DNA of 64,000 nt from UBA2965 sp036526135 (GTDB taxonomy: Bacteria; Pseudomonadota; Gammaproteobacteria; Pseudomonadales; Azotimanducaceae). The notes beneath the pieces are model-generated. The model saw nothing but the letters and a program-made list of their open reading frames with translations, ran no database searches and had not been told where the DNA came from. Made by a program: the position numbers and the translations under genes. The stretch lies in contig DATCZA010000041.1 in NCBI GenBank assembly GCA_036526135.1, positions 31,618-95,617 on the forward strand. Reading direction: 5' to 3'. Below are positions 48,163 through 57,265 of this stretch, one piece after another. How positions within the stretch are numbered: position 1 is the first letter of the stretch; each line of letters starts with the position of its first letter.

Positions 48163-49313
48163 AACAGGGAATCGAAGCCGCGCGGCTCGTTGCTGGTGCG
48201 GCACTCCCGGATGCACTGCGCCAGGACGGGGATGCCGTCGCGGATCTGATCCAGGGTCAGGTGGCCGAAAGCTAGCCGCAGATAGGGCACGTTGCGCGTC
48301 TCCACGTGAAAGCTGATGCCGGGCAGGTAGTTGAACCCTCTGCTCTGAGCGAGCTCGTAGAGCTGCTTGCGGTTGATGTCGTCGGGTATCCGGACCCACA
48401 CGAAGAGCCCGCCGACGGGTCGCGACCACACGCAGACGTCGTCCAGCTCTGCCTGGAGACGGTCGAACAGCAGATCGCGCTTTTCCTTGAGTGCGGCGTT
48501 GGCATAGCGGGTGTGGTCCCATATCCCGTCCCGGTAGAACTCCGCGGCGATGGCTGCCGCCAGCGTGTTGCTGCCGGCGTCATGACGCCTGGCCAGAATG
48601 CGTTCGAGCATCGGCGGTCGGGCAATGAGGTATCCCAGCCGCAGTCCGGGGGCCAGGATCTTTGACAGCGAGCACAGGTAGATCTGGTTGGGATCGTCAT
48701 CCAGGGCATACAGCGCCGGTTCCACCGGCCCCTCGTAGTGCACGTCGCCGTAGCAGTTGTCCTCGATGACCGGAATCTCGTAGCGTCTCGCCAGCTCGAT
48801 GAGCTCGAGGCGATTGGCTCTGGGCATCACGAAGCCGGTCGGGTTCTGGTAGGTCGTGATCGTGTAGATGAATTTGGGGCGCCGCCCCGCCTGATCCAGC
48901 TCGACGAGCTTCTCCTCGAGCCTGTCGAGCCGCATACCTTGCTCCGAGAGCGGGATGCCGTGCATGTCGAATTTCAGGCTTCGATAGGCGGACAGGGTGC
49001 CGGGGTAGCTGTACTCCTCGACGATGATGGCGTCGCCCGCAGTTTCCTGCAGGGCCTCCGCCGTCAACGTGACCGCCTGCATCGATCCGTTGGTGATGAC
49101 CAGGTGATCCGGATTCACGTCCACGCCCTCGCGCTCGGATTCGCGGCGCGCCATGGCCCGGCGCAGCCCGGGATAGCCAAGCCCGCCCGGGTAGTCGGTG
49201 AGGGTGACGGCTTCCTTGCCGATGGCGGTAACCGCCGCGCGCTGCAGCGCTTCGGTGGGAAAGGTGCCGGGGTCCGACCGGCCACTGCCGAAGTCGTAGA
49301 CGATGTCGCTCAT
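48135..49313 (-). CDS. PLP-dependent aminotransferase (MocR-like / 2-aminoadipate type)
   Basis: Fold-type I aminotransferase, 392 aa. NGSMQAVTLTAEAL is the cofactor phosphate region, NPTGFVMP the Asn-Pro motif, VIEDNCYGDV the Asp that binds the pyridine N, and the Schiff-base Lys is Lys218 in CSLSKILAPGLRLGY. It lacks the N-terminal GntR DNA-binding domain of MocR regulators, so it is an enzyme, similar to LysN-type aminotransferases. The substrate is a 2-amino acid of unknown identity. It diverges from the dioxygenase gene. Confidence 0.85.
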   Translation of the reverse strand: MSDIVYDFGSGRSDPGTFPTEALQRAAVTAIGKEAVTLTDYPGGLGYPGLRRAMARRESEREGVDVNPDHLVITNGSMQAVTLTAEALQETAGDAIIVEEYSYPGTLSAYRSLKFDMHGIPLSEQGMRLDRLEEKLVELDQAGRRPKFIYTITTYQNPTGFVMPRANRLELIELARRYEIPVIEDNCYGDVHYEGPVEPALYALDDDPNQIYLCSLSKILAPGLRLGYLIARPPMLERILARRHDAGSNTLAAAIAAEFYRDGIWDHTRYANAALKEKRDLLFDRLQAELDDVCVWSRPVGGLFVWVRIPDDINRKQLYELAQSRGFNYLPGISFHVETRNVPYLRLAFGHLTLDQIRDGIPVLAQCIRECRTSNEPRGFDSLFQDREGSSA

Positions 49314-49458
49314 GATGGGTCCCCTGATCCGGTCCGGCCTGCGAGTCTAGCCGCCGGCAACGATCGGGCGCCAATTGCCCCGGCCGTTGAGGTATCGTAA
49401 CACGCGGCGGCCGCAAGCCCTGGCAGGCAGGACGGCCAACAGGAGTGGAGTGCTTGAG

Positions 49459-50352
49459 ATGAGCCCGGAGGAAGTTCTTTCCCGTCCGCCCCGCGTGCTG
49501 ACACGGGACCAGCGCGAGAGCTATTTCGAGCAAGGCTATGCCGTGTTCCCGGGCCTGGTAGATGACCATTGGCTGCAACGGTTGAACGCGGTGACCGACG
49601 CTTTCGTCGAGGCGAGCCGGGAGGTGGTCGCGGGCGGCGACCGGCGGTTCGATCTGGAGCCCGATCACTGCGCGGCCGAGCCGCGGATACGGCGCCTGAA
49701 CACGCCCGTGGAGCTCAGCGAGACCTACTGGGAGTTCGCCAGCCGCGGCCCGTTCGCGGATGTTGCCGAGGATCTGCTCGGACCCAGCTTCAAGTTCCAT
49801 CACTCCAAGCTCAACTTCAAATGGAGCGGCGGCGGGGAGGAGGTGAAGTGGCATCAGGACATTCAGTTCTGGCCACACACCAACTACGACGTCCTGACCC
49901 TGGGTGTATATCTTCGGGAAGTCGACGCGGCCATGGCGCCCATGGGGGTGGTGCCGGGCAGCCACGCGGGTCCTCTTTACGATCTGTACGACCCCTCCGG
50001 CCGGTGGACGGGCAATATCCGGGACGAGGACCTGCAGAGCGCCGGCGTGGAGAACGCGGAGTATCTGATGGGGCCGGCGGGTAGCGTCACGGTTCACAAC
50101 TGCCGCTCCGTTCACGGTTCTGCGCCCAATTTGAGCGAGCGGCCGCGCCCCCTGCTGCTTTGCGCCTACTCGGCGGCGGACGCGTTTCCCATCACCACGC
50201 TGACGGCGGGTGCCTCTCACAGCGAAGCGCTGATCAGGGGGGAGCCGGCCCGCTGGGCGCGATTCGATCCCCGGCCCTGCCTGATGCCGCCCGACTGGTC
50301 CAGGCAGGGAGGTTACAAGTCCATCTTTGCCGATCAGCAGAAAGAGGCCTGA
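49459..50352 (+). CDS. Phytanoyl-CoA dioxygenase-like Fe(II)/2-oxoglutarate oxygenase
   Basis: A 297 aa protein of the PhyH family with the double-stranded beta helix. The metal dyad is in KWHQDIQFW (His132 and Asp134) and the distal His in SVHGSAPN (about 219). The oxoglutarate-binding Arg is expected in SERPRPLLL. These enzymes alpha-hydroxylate branched acyl-CoAs or other alkyl substrates. ATG 49459 starts the domain; an extension from 49375 is unsupported. It is followed after 7 bases by a membrane protein gene. Confidence 0.8.
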   Translation: MSPEEVLSRPPRVLTRDQRESYFEQGYAVFPGLVDDHWLQRLNAVTDAFVEASREVVAGGDRRFDLEPDHCAAEPRIRRLNTPVELSETYWEFASRGPFADVAEDLLGPSFKFHHSKLNFKWSGGGEEVKWHQDIQFWPHTNYDVLTLGVYLREVDAAMAPMGVVPGSHAGPLYDLYDPSGRWTGNIRDEDLQSAGVENAEYLMGPAGSVTVHNCRSVHGSAPNLSERPRPLLLCAYSAADAFPITTLTAGASHSEALIRGEPARWARFDPRPCLMPPDWSRQGGYKSIFADQQKEA

Positions 50353-50359
50353 GGCGCCG

Positions 50360-51322
50360 ATGTCGTTGGAGCGAGCCTATCAATTTGCCAGGCGCACGAA
50401 CGTGCTCGTGCTGCCGGCCGTGCTCATGGGCGTGGAGATCGCCGTCTTTCTCGCGGTCTCGCCCTTTGCCGATTCCAGCGAAATTCTCGCCAGCATGAGC
50501 CAGGCACAGTTCGTTGGCACCCTGGCACTCTTCAGCATCATGCCGCCCTATTTCCTCTGCATGGTCACCCTTCAGCGGCTCAGGACGGAGGAATCCCTTG
50601 CCGAGATGGCCGACCTGCTCGAGCCGACGAGCGCCGCCCGGGTCCAAGGATGCATCGCGGGCATTCATCCTGCGGGTTGGTTCCTCGTCGTCCTTGGGGC
50701 GGTGTTCGGTGGCTACCAGAATGAGGAGTTCATCCGCAGAGTCGGCGCAAGTGGCACGCTCAACGCCATGGACGTGGCCTTCGTGCTTGCCAACTGTTTC
50801 GTCTGGGCCGCCATCGCGTTCGTTCTCAGCTGGCGCCTGCCGATCAGCCTGGCGCTGTCGCGACTGGGCGCGCAGATGAAGGTTGACGTCTACCGGCTGG
50901 ATCGGCTGCGGCCGCTGGCCCGAATCGCCACGCTGGACATCCTGGTGGTTGCCGGCGCCATGGCGTTGATGCCGCTGCAGTCCCTGGATGCCGAGTTCCG
51001 GATATATAACTACAACTACGGGATCATCGTGGGTGTGCCGTCTGCCATCGTGCTGTTCGTTCTGCCCCTGTGGGGGGTGCGCGGGAACATCGGCGACCGC
51101 AAGGCCGATCGGGTTGCCGTGCTGCAGGCGAAGCTGGATGTGGTGGACCGCAATGACGTAGCCGCCGTAGAAGCCCTGAGCGCACACATTGAACGTTTGC
51201 GGGGTCTTTCCAACTGGCCGGTCGATCTGCGCCTTGCCACCCGCATCTTCGCGTACGTGATCATCCCGCCGTTGGCATGGGTGGGCGCGGCGCTGGTCGA
51301 GATTCTGATCGATCGCCTCTAG
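50360..51322 (+). CDS. Hypothetical multi-pass membrane protein
   Basis: A 320 aa protein with about six hydrophobic helices (near residues 18-37, 54-70, 99-117, 136-155, 194-210 and 230-252), a soluble coiled segment (DRKADRVAVLQAKLDVVDRN and on, about 255-300) and a final hydrophobic helix. I do not recognise the family. It is 7 bases downstream of the dioxygenase gene, probably co-transcribed, and is followed by a clear intrinsic terminator. Confidence 0.6.
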   Translation: MSLERAYQFARRTNVLVLPAVLMGVEIAVFLAVSPFADSSEILASMSQAQFVGTLALFSIMPPYFLCMVTLQRLRTEESLAEMADLLEPTSAARVQGCIAGIHPAGWFLVVLGAVFGGYQNEEFIRRVGASGTLNAMDVAFVLANCFVWAAIAFVLSWRLPISLALSRLGAQMKVDVYRLDRLRPLARIATLDILVVAGAMALMPLQSLDAEFRIYNYNYGIIVGVPSAIVLFVLPLWGVRGNIGDRKADRVAVLQAKLDVVDRNDVAAVEALSAHIERLRGLSNWPVDLRLATRIFAYVIIPPLAWVGAALVEILIDRL

Positions 51323-51385
51323 CAGCAAGCCCAACCCCAGCGATCGGACCCCGATGCTCGAAGCTGTCTGGAGGCTGGCTTGCTG

Positions 51386-51413
51386 AAAGGGGTCACAGAT
51401 TCCCCCTTTTTTT
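51386..51413 (+). terminator. Rho-independent terminator
   Basis: AAAGGGG (51386-51392) pairs with CCCCTTT (51403-51409) around a 10-base loop, and the T-run continues to 51413. It lies 64 bases after the membrane protein gene and ends the dioxygenase/membrane protein transcript. Confidence 0.75.
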
Positions 51414-51424
51414 GCTGACTTCCG

Positions 51425-51690
51425 TTGACACCAGAGAACGCCCGGCGCAACATGCGCGCCCTGTTTTTTCGGCGTGAGCCGGATCAGAGAAGCTCGAGAT
51501 CATGAACGCGTATCGAAACAAACCAGCTACCACCTTCGCGGGTGGCCGTGTGTCTGCGCAGTCCCTGTGTGCGGACCACATGGTGCGTATTGCGCGAGGA
51601 GGGCACGGCTCGAGCGGATGATGCTTTAGGAAACGCAGCAGCGAGTTCCGAAAAAAACCCCGAAGAGCCGCAAGCCTTCGGGGTTTTTCT
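51425..51690 (+). ncRNA. Candidate small RNA or attenuated leader upstream of an MFS gene
   Basis: A perfect -35 box TTGACA (51425-51430) has a weak -10 (CAACAT, 51448-51453) at 17 bases spacing. The transcript would run about 230 bases to a strong terminator at 51653-51688. The interval has no convincing gene, several GGA triplets (51573, 51598, 51616, 51629), which recall Rsm/Csr decoy RNAs, and short hairpins. It could equally be the leader of the MFS gene at 51752. No known family was recognised. Confidence 0.35.
51653..51688. terminator. Strong bidirectional rho-independent terminator
   Basis: AAAAACCCCGAAG (51653-51665) pairs perfectly over 13 bases with CTTCGGGGTTTTT (51676-51688) around a 10-base loop. 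A-runs and T-runs on the two sides let it work on both strands. It sits only 64 bases before the MFS start codon, so that gene needs either a promoter in the short interval or read-through. Confidence 0.85.
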
Positions 51691-51751
51691 TTTCTGGGCG
51701 CCGGATTCCGGCGTCCGTGGCGGGTCCCGGCGAACGGTCGGAGGGATGAAG

Positions 51752-52978
51752 ATGCACGACGATGACAAGACGAACGACGATCTCGGGTTGGGCCGCAACC
51801 CGACGGTGACGCTGCTGCTGGCATTCTTCCAGGTGTTTCTGGTCATCATGCCGGTGGCTGTGCCGTTCTTTCAGAGCAAGGGGCTGAGCATGCAGGAGGT
51901 GTTCTCGCTGCAGGCTCTGTTTGCCCTGGTGGTGCTCCTGGCCGAGGTCCCTTCCGGCTACGTCGCCGACATCTTCGGTCGCAAGCGCACGCTCATCGTC
52001 GGCGCGGCGTTCTGCGGTCTGGGCCACACGCTGCTCCTCGGCGCGGACGGGTTCTGGACGCTGGCGCTGTTCGAGATATCGCTGGGCATCGGCAGCAGCC
52101 TGATCTCGGGCGCCGACATCGCGTTGCTCTACGACACGGAAGTGGCGCTGGGGCGCGGCGAGCGTCAGCAACGGCAGGTGGTCGGTCGGCTGTACTCGAT
52201 GCGGACGTTCTCGGAAGCAGTGGCCGGCGTCGTCTGCAGCGTTGTGCTGCTGTGGTCCATGGACCTGGCCGTTTACGTTCAGGCGCTGATCGGCTGGCTA
52301 CCCCTGGTGTTCGCCTTCGCTCTGGTCGAGCCCCCGGGCGAGCGTATGGAGCGCTCGGGGCACCTGGTGAACATGGCCCGTATCTGTCGCTATCTGGTGA
52401 GCCACAGCGCCGTGCTCCGGCTGACCTTCCTGGCGCTGTGTATCTGGGCGCTGACGACGTTCTACGCCGTCTGGCTGCTGCAGAAGATCTGGGAGGCACA
52501 GGGCCTGGGACTGATTCACTTCGGTTACCTCTGGGGGTTCCTGAGCCTGGTCGCCGCTCTGGCCGGACGGTGGGCTTACCGGGCCGAGGAGATGCTCGGC
52601 ACCACGGGCGTGCTGGTCTTCATCGGCCTGGCGCCCGCCGCCGGGTACCTTTGCCTAGACCTGTTCGGAGTGGTGGGCAGCGTTCTTGCCGGGCTGACGT
52701 TCTGGATCAGTCGGGGGCTCGGGATGGTGATCCTGCGGGATGCGCTCAATCGGCGGATTCCCGGGGAGTTTCGGGCGACGGCCAACTCGCTGGCGAGCTT
52801 CGGCTTCCGGGGCGCCTTCGTCCTGACCGGGCCCCTGGTGGGCTACGCCTTCGACCTCTGGGGCATGAGCGTCACGCTGAGCCTGCTCGCGCTGGCGACG
52901 CTGGTCATATTCGCCGGGCTGGTGCTGCCGCTGGTTGCCGCCGCCCGCAGCCAGAGGCTGGAAGCCCAGGCTACCTAG
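51752..52978 (+). CDS. MFS transporter
   Basis: Major facilitator superfamily protein, 408 aa, with twelve predicted helices. The loop 2-3 motif reads GYVADIFGRKRTLIVGA, the classical MFS motif A. A repeated motif-like stretch is seen near RDALNRRIPGEFRATANSL. It resembles drug or small-solute antiporters, without an assigned substrate. The second ATG of the row (51752) is chosen because GGAGGG lies 6 bases upstream; the first ATG (51746) touches the ribosome site. It overlaps the convergent enolase-superfamily gene by 4 bases. Confidence 0.8.
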   Translation: MHDDDKTNDDLGLGRNPTVTLLLAFFQVFLVIMPVAVPFFQSKGLSMQEVFSLQALFALVVLLAEVPSGYVADIFGRKRTLIVGAAFCGLGHTLLLGADGFWTLALFEISLGIGSSLISGADIALLYDTEVALGRGERQQRQVVGRLYSMRTFSEAVAGVVCSVVLLWSMDLAVYVQALIGWLPLVFAFALVEPPGERMERSGHLVNMARICRYLVSHSAVLRLTFLALCIWALTTFYAVWLLQKIWEAQGLGLIHFGYLWGFLSLVAALAGRWAYRAEEMLGTTGVLVFIGLAPAAGYLCLDLFGVVGSVLAGLTFWISRGLGMVILRDALNRRIPGEFRATANSLASFGFRGAFVLTGPLVGYAFDLWGMSVTLSLLALATLVIFAGLVLPLVAAARSQRLEAQAT

Positions 52979-54072
52979 CCGGCGACGCGGTACTCGGCGA
53001 GGACGTCGGCTCTGAACGCCAGCCCGTGTCCGGGCCTGTCCGGCGGGCGCGTAAGCCCGCCGGACGGGACCACCGGCTGCGCCCACAGCTCGTCGTGCCA
53101 GCCCATGTACTCGAGCCAGCTCCCGTTGGGAATGCTGGCGAGAAGGTGGGTCATGAGCTCGGGGAACAGGTGGGGCGCGATGCTGATGCCGAGGGGCTCT
53201 GCCATGGCCGCGATCCGCTTGAGCTCCGTCAGCCCGCCGCGCATGACGTCGGGCTGCAGGATGGGCACGCAGGGATCGTCGAAGAAGGGCTGAAGATCGT
53301 GGTGGGTGAAGTGGTTCTCGCCACCGACCACCCGTGTCTTCAGGGCCCGGGCGACCTGCCGGTAGCCGGCAAAATCGTGGGCGATCACCGGCTCTTCAAG
53401 CCAGTAGATGCCCGATTCGTCCAGCCGCGATCCGACCTCGATGGCTTCCGCCGCCGTCCAGCCCTGGTTGACGTCCACCATGATTTCAATGTCCGTCCCA
53501 AGCGCTGCGCGCATGGCGGCCACGTTCTCCACGTCCTGATCGTGCGTGGCCATGTGGGCCACCTGCATCTTGATGGCGGAAAAGCCGTCGGCTGCGTAAC
53601 GCTCGGCCTTGCGGATCATCCCGTCCTGGCCGAGGCCGCGGTAGCAACCGCTCCCGTAAGTCGGGATGTGCTGGTCGACCCCGCCCCATAGTCTGTACAG
53701 GGGCTCGCCCGCGCGCTTGCCGACAAGGTCCCACAGAGCGATGTCCAGCGCCGACATGGCCATCACGGTGATGCCCATCCGCCCCTGGATGTAGGTGGCG
53801 CTCCACATGCGGTCCCACAGCGCTTCGACGTCGTCGGCCTCCTGGCCGACCAGCAGGGGTGCAAGCATCTCGTGAACGCAGCAGGCCAGGGTTTTCAGCC
53901 CGCCCGCCAGCGGCTGCAGGTAGCCCATTCCCACCATGCCGGACGCGGTCTCGACCTCGACGATCAGAAAGTCCTGGAGTTCCGGGACGTCGGCTGCGAA
54001 CAGAGGTGCCTCCGGCCAGGGCACGGCCAGCCGCGTGGTCCGGATGTCCGCGATGGGATCTGGTTGGGTCAG
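52975..54072 (-). CDS. Enolase-superfamily enzyme (mandelate racemase subgroup), last gene of F420 operon
   Basis: A 365 aa protein of the mandelate racemase / muconate lactonising enzyme group. The N-terminal capping domain precedes a barrel with base Lys168 (SAIKMQ; the second Lys of KxK is Gln170), metal ligands Asp200 (MVDVNQGW), Glu226/227 (WLEEPV) and Glu252 (GGENHF), and the His301-Asp275 dyad (IAPHLF, LQPDVMRGG). It acts by abstracting a proton alpha to a carboxylate. No ATG, GTG or TTG fits the expected N-terminus. A CTG at 54072, two bases after the fbiC stop and behind GAGG, does. It is the terminal gene of the F420 operon, and its link to F420 is unknown. Confidence 0.8.
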   Translation of the reverse strand: MTQPDPIADIRTTRLAVPWPEAPLFAADVPELQDFLIVEVETASGMVGMGYLQPLAGGLKTLACCVHEMLAPLLVGQEADDVEALWDRMWSATYIQGRMGITVMAMSALDIALWDLVGKRAGEPLYRLWGGVDQHIPTYGSGCYRGLGQDGMIRKAERYAADGFSAIKMQVAHMATHDQDVENVAAMRAALGTDIEIMVDVNQGWTAAEAIEVGSRLDESGIYWLEEPVIAHDFAGYRQVARALKTRVVGGENHFTHHDLQPFFDDPCVPILQPDVMRGGLTELKRIAAMAEPLGISIAPHLFPELMTHLLASIPNGSWLEYMGWHDELWAQPVVPSGGLTRPPDRPGHGLAFRADVLAEYRVAG

Positions 54073-54074
54073 GA

Positions 54075-56552
54075 TTAGACCTCGACCGCGTCGATGAGAC
54101 CCGGACGGAGGAGGGGGCCCGATCGCTTGCGCTCGTACTTCCGCGCCGGCGTGTTGACGATCTCGGTGAGCTCGCCCGCCGCAAGGCCCACCGCGATGCG
54201 CTCTTCGCTGGCGTCCTCGTAAAGGGTCGTTCGCTGCCGCGGGATTCGCCCCACCGCCTTGATCATCTCCGCCATTCGCTGCGGTGACGTTTCCTGACCG
54301 TGGGTGGTCCCTGCCGCCCGGCTGATGCTCTCGTTCATCAGGGTGCCGCCCAGATCGTTGCATCCGGCCTGCAGGCACGCCTGCACGCCCGCGTGGCCCA
54401 TCTTCACCCAGCTCGCCTGAATGTTTGGGATCAGCGGGTGCAGGGTCAGGCGCGCCACGGCGTGCATCAGGATCGCCTCGCGGAAGGTTGGACCCTTTCG
54501 GGCTTTGCCCTTCAAGTACATGGGCGCTTCCATGTGGACGAACGGGAGCGGCACGAACTCCGTGAAACCGCCGGTTTCCGCCTGCAGATCGCGGATCCGC
54601 AGCAGGTGCCGGGCCCAGTTGACGGCACTCTCCACGTGCCCGTACATGATGGTCGCCGTGGTCTTGAACCCTACCCGATGGGCCGCGCGCATGACGTCCA
54701 GCCACTGCTCGGTGTTGATCTTGTCCGGGCAGATGATCTGCCGGATCTCATCGTCGAGGATCTCCGCCGCCGTTCCGGGCAGGGTACCCAGGCCGGCCGC
54801 CTTGAGGCGTTCGAGGTACGTATCCAGATCCAGCCCCAGCGTTGCTGCGCCCTGCCAGACCTCCAGCGGGGAAAACGCGTGGATGTGCATCTCAGGGACG
54901 GCTTCCTTGACCGCTTGGAGGATGCCCACATAAGTCTCACCCGTGTATTCGGGGTGTATGCCGCCCTGCATGCACACTTCCGTAGCGCCCCGGGACCATG
55001 CTTCCTGGGTACGGCGGGCAATCTCCTCGTGGGACAGGTCGTAGGGACGCCCGCGAAGATTCTCCGACAGCTTGCCCTTGGAGAACGCGCAGAACTGGCA
55101 CTTGAAGTAGCAGATGTTGGTGTAGTTGATGTTGCGGTTGACGCAGAAGCTCACCACGTCGCCGTTCGTCTCCCGGCGCAGCCCGTCGGCTGCCTGAACC
55201 ACGGCGCTGAAGTCCTCGCCCCGCGCTTGAAACAGACGCACCACCTCGGACGCCTCCAGCCGCCGGCCATCGCCCGCTTTGCGGAGAATACGTTCCAGAT
55301 CCGCCGAGACGCGCTCGGGTGGCCGCGTTACGGACTCGAGCAGCCTCGCCGGTGGCTCCACCTCGGCACCCGGACACCACTGGCTGGTGCGGGCAAAGCC
55401 TTCGCTGTCGGAGAGCTCCAGCACGCGCTCCTGCAGCTCGGGTGCAACCCACGTGGCGAGATCCCGGACGTAGCCCGGATAGACCGTCAGGCGTTCGAAA
55501 AGGTCTTTGCCGGCCGCCGCCGTCTCTCTTGCGAGATCGTCCAGGTGCGGCCACGGCGCTTCCGGGTTGACGAAATCCGGCGTCAGCGGCGAGACGCCGC
55601 CCCAGTCGTTGATGCCGGCCGCCACGATCTGTGCGAGCACCCCCGGGCTCAAGTTCGGGGGCGCCTGCACGCTCATGGCGGACCCGAACAGGATGCGGGT
55701 CACCGCGATGGTCCAGAGCAGCTCGTTGAGGTCGGGCTCGGGTGCGCGGGCCATCTTGGTCTCGGGCTTGGCCCGGAAGTTCTGGACGATGATCTCCTGC
55801 ACGTGGCCGTGGCGCTCGTGCACCTCGCGGATGGCCAGAAGCGATTCGATGCGCTCCCGGCGGGTCTCGCCGATACCGATGAGAATGCCGGTGGTGAACG
55901 GAACCCGCGCGGCGCCGGCGTGGTCGAGGGTCTCGAGACGCACGGCGGGCACCTTGTCCGGCGAGCCGTGGTGAGGCATCCCTTTCTCGCCCAGCCGCTC
56001 GGCTGTGGATTCCAGCATGATGCCCATGGATGGCGAGAGGGGGCGCAGCCGGGCGAGCTCCTCGGGGGTCATGGTGCCGGGGTTGAGGTGCGGCAGCAGG
56101 CCGGTCTCCCGATAGACGATCTCCGCCACGTGGGCCAGATAGTCGAGCGTGGTCTCGAAACCCAGTTCGGCAAGCGCTTCCCGGGCTGCTCGGTAACGCA
56201 GCTCGGGTTTCTCGCCTAGGGTGAACAGGGCTTCCTTGCAACCCATGGCGGCGCCGTGACGGGCGATTTCGAGCACCTCGTCCACGCTCATGTAGGGCGC
56301 TTTGAGCTTCCGCGGGACCTGGGCGAACGTGCAGTAGTGGCAGACGTCCCGACACAGATGGGTGAGCGGAATGAATAGCTTTCTGGAATAGGTCACCACG
56401 TTCTGGAAGCCGCGGTCGCGTACTTCAGCGGCGATCGCCGCCAGGGCGGCGGTGTCCGGCTCGTCAGCCAGCGCGAGGGCCTGTGCCGGGCTGGGAAGCC
56501 CGCCGGCCAGGGCCAGGGCGCGAATGTCGTCGATGAGCGTCTTCAGGGCCAT
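54075..56552 (-). CDS. fbiC: FO synthase, fused CofG-CofH (FbiC)
   Basis: Bifunctional radical-SAM enzyme, 825 aa, that makes FO (8-hydroxy-5-deazaflavin), the chromophore of coenzyme F420, from tyrosine and 5-amino-6-ribitylamino-uracil. The N-terminal CofG half has its cluster motif at Cys67, Cys71, Cys74 (CRDVCHYC). The C-terminal CofH half has Cys481, Cys485, Cys488 (CYFKCQFC). The fused form is the actinobacterial arrangement; archaea and cyanobacteria have separate genes. The start lies 3 bases after the cofC stop, with GAGG inside cofC. The gene is intact over the full usual length. Confidence 0.95.
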   Translation of the reverse strand: MALKTLIDDIRALALAGGLPSPAQALALADEPDTAALAAIAAEVRDRGFQNVVTYSRKLFIPLTHLCRDVCHYCTFAQVPRKLKAPYMSVDEVLEIARHGAAMGCKEALFTLGEKPELRYRAAREALAELGFETTLDYLAHVAEIVYRETGLLPHLNPGTMTPEELARLRPLSPSMGIMLESTAERLGEKGMPHHGSPDKVPAVRLETLDHAGAARVPFTTGILIGIGETRRERIESLLAIREVHERHGHVQEIIVQNFRAKPETKMARAPEPDLNELLWTIAVTRILFGSAMSVQAPPNLSPGVLAQIVAAGINDWGGVSPLTPDFVNPEAPWPHLDDLARETAAAGKDLFERLTVYPGYVRDLATWVAPELQERVLELSDSEGFARTSQWCPGAEVEPPARLLESVTRPPERVSADLERILRKAGDGRRLEASEVVRLFQARGEDFSAVVQAADGLRRETNGDVVSFCVNRNINYTNICYFKCQFCAFSKGKLSENLRGRPYDLSHEEIARRTQEAWSRGATEVCMQGGIHPEYTGETYVGILQAVKEAVPEMHIHAFSPLEVWQGAATLGLDLDTYLERLKAAGLGTLPGTAAEILDDEIRQIICPDKINTEQWLDVMRAAHRVGFKTTATIMYGHVESAVNWARHLLRIRDLQAETGGFTEFVPLPFVHMEAPMYLKGKARKGPTFREAILMHAVARLTLHPLIPNIQASWVKMGHAGVQACLQAGCNDLGGTLMNESISRAAGTTHGQETSPQRMAEMIKAVGRIPRQRTTLYEDASEERIAVGLAAGELTEIVNTPARKYERKRSGPLLRPGLIDAVEV

Positions 56553-56555
56553 TTC

Positions 56556-57227
56556 CTACCTCGAGGTCAGCGAGCCATTATCGGCATCGCTAAGCCGCTC
56601 GGCTATACCTGATTTGGCAAGATACGAGCCCGTTTGGCAGGCCGGATCGCGGTCCAGCAAAGTGCGCAGGTCGTCGGGGGTATCGATGTCCAGGGCGAAG
56701 CCGGCGGAGGGCATGATGGTGGGCGTGATGCCCAGGGAGAACGCAGCGTCCACATGGGGCTTGAAACTGGAACCGTCGAAGACGTAGGGGATGCAGTTGG
56801 GTGGTGAGCAGATCAGGCAGTTCGTGCCGACGTTCTCGTCGTCCGGGACCACGGTGACCCGATCTTGCTGCTCGAGGATCGCGTCGATCTCCGCCGGCGT
56901 GATCAGCGGCACGTCGGCGGGCACGATCATCACGCCGCGGGCTTCCAACCGCGAGGCGAGGTGCTCGCTCGCCTGGACGAGGGCCTGGGAAAGATTCGCG
57001 CCGGGGCCTTCCGCGAAGCGCTCCGTGCCGAAGGCCTGGGCCAGGGCGTCCGCTTCTGGTGTACGGGATACGATGAGGATGCCCGTCAGCCGCTTGGAGC
57101 GGCCGAGGGCCGTGAGCACGTCGCGCGCCATGGCGAGCATGAGCGCCCGGCGCTCCTCTGCCGTCAGAACGTTGGCCAGCCGGGCCTTCGCCTGTTCGAG
57201 CTGTTTCAACGGTACCACGGCCCACAT
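56556..57227 (-). CDS. cofC: Phospholactate/phosphoenolpyruvate guanylyltransferase CofC (FbiD)
   Basis: Nucleotidyltransferase of 223 aa that joins GMP to a three-carbon phospho-acid (2-phospho-L-lactate, phosphoenolpyruvate or 3-phosphoglycerate in different organisms), giving the donor for CofD. The N-terminal AVVPLKQLEQAKARL is the GTP-binding start, VIVPADVPLITPAEI carries the metal Asp, and NVGTNCLICSPPNCIPYVF is the family's GTN segment. The Cys-rich version of that last motif is a little unusual. ATG 57227; 38 bases behind cofD. The donor substrate cannot be told from sequence alone. Confidence 0.9.
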   Translation of the reverse strand: MWAVVPLKQLEQAKARLANVLTAEERRALMLAMARDVLTALGRSKRLTGILIVSRTPEADALAQAFGTERFAEGPGANLSQALVQASEHLASRLEARGVMIVPADVPLITPAEIDAILEQQDRVTVVPDDENVGTNCLICSPPNCIPYVFDGSSFKPHVDAAFSLGITPTIMPSAGFALDIDTPDDLRTLLDRDPACQTGSYLAKSGIAERLSDADNGSLTSR

Positions 57228-57265
57228 GGGGAGGTTCTCTCCGTCTTGCTTGGTTTCAGCTTGAA

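Noticed and set aside
54300..56219. 639-codon plus-strand frame
   Set aside because: Antisense to fbiC, whose two radical-SAM centres are intact.
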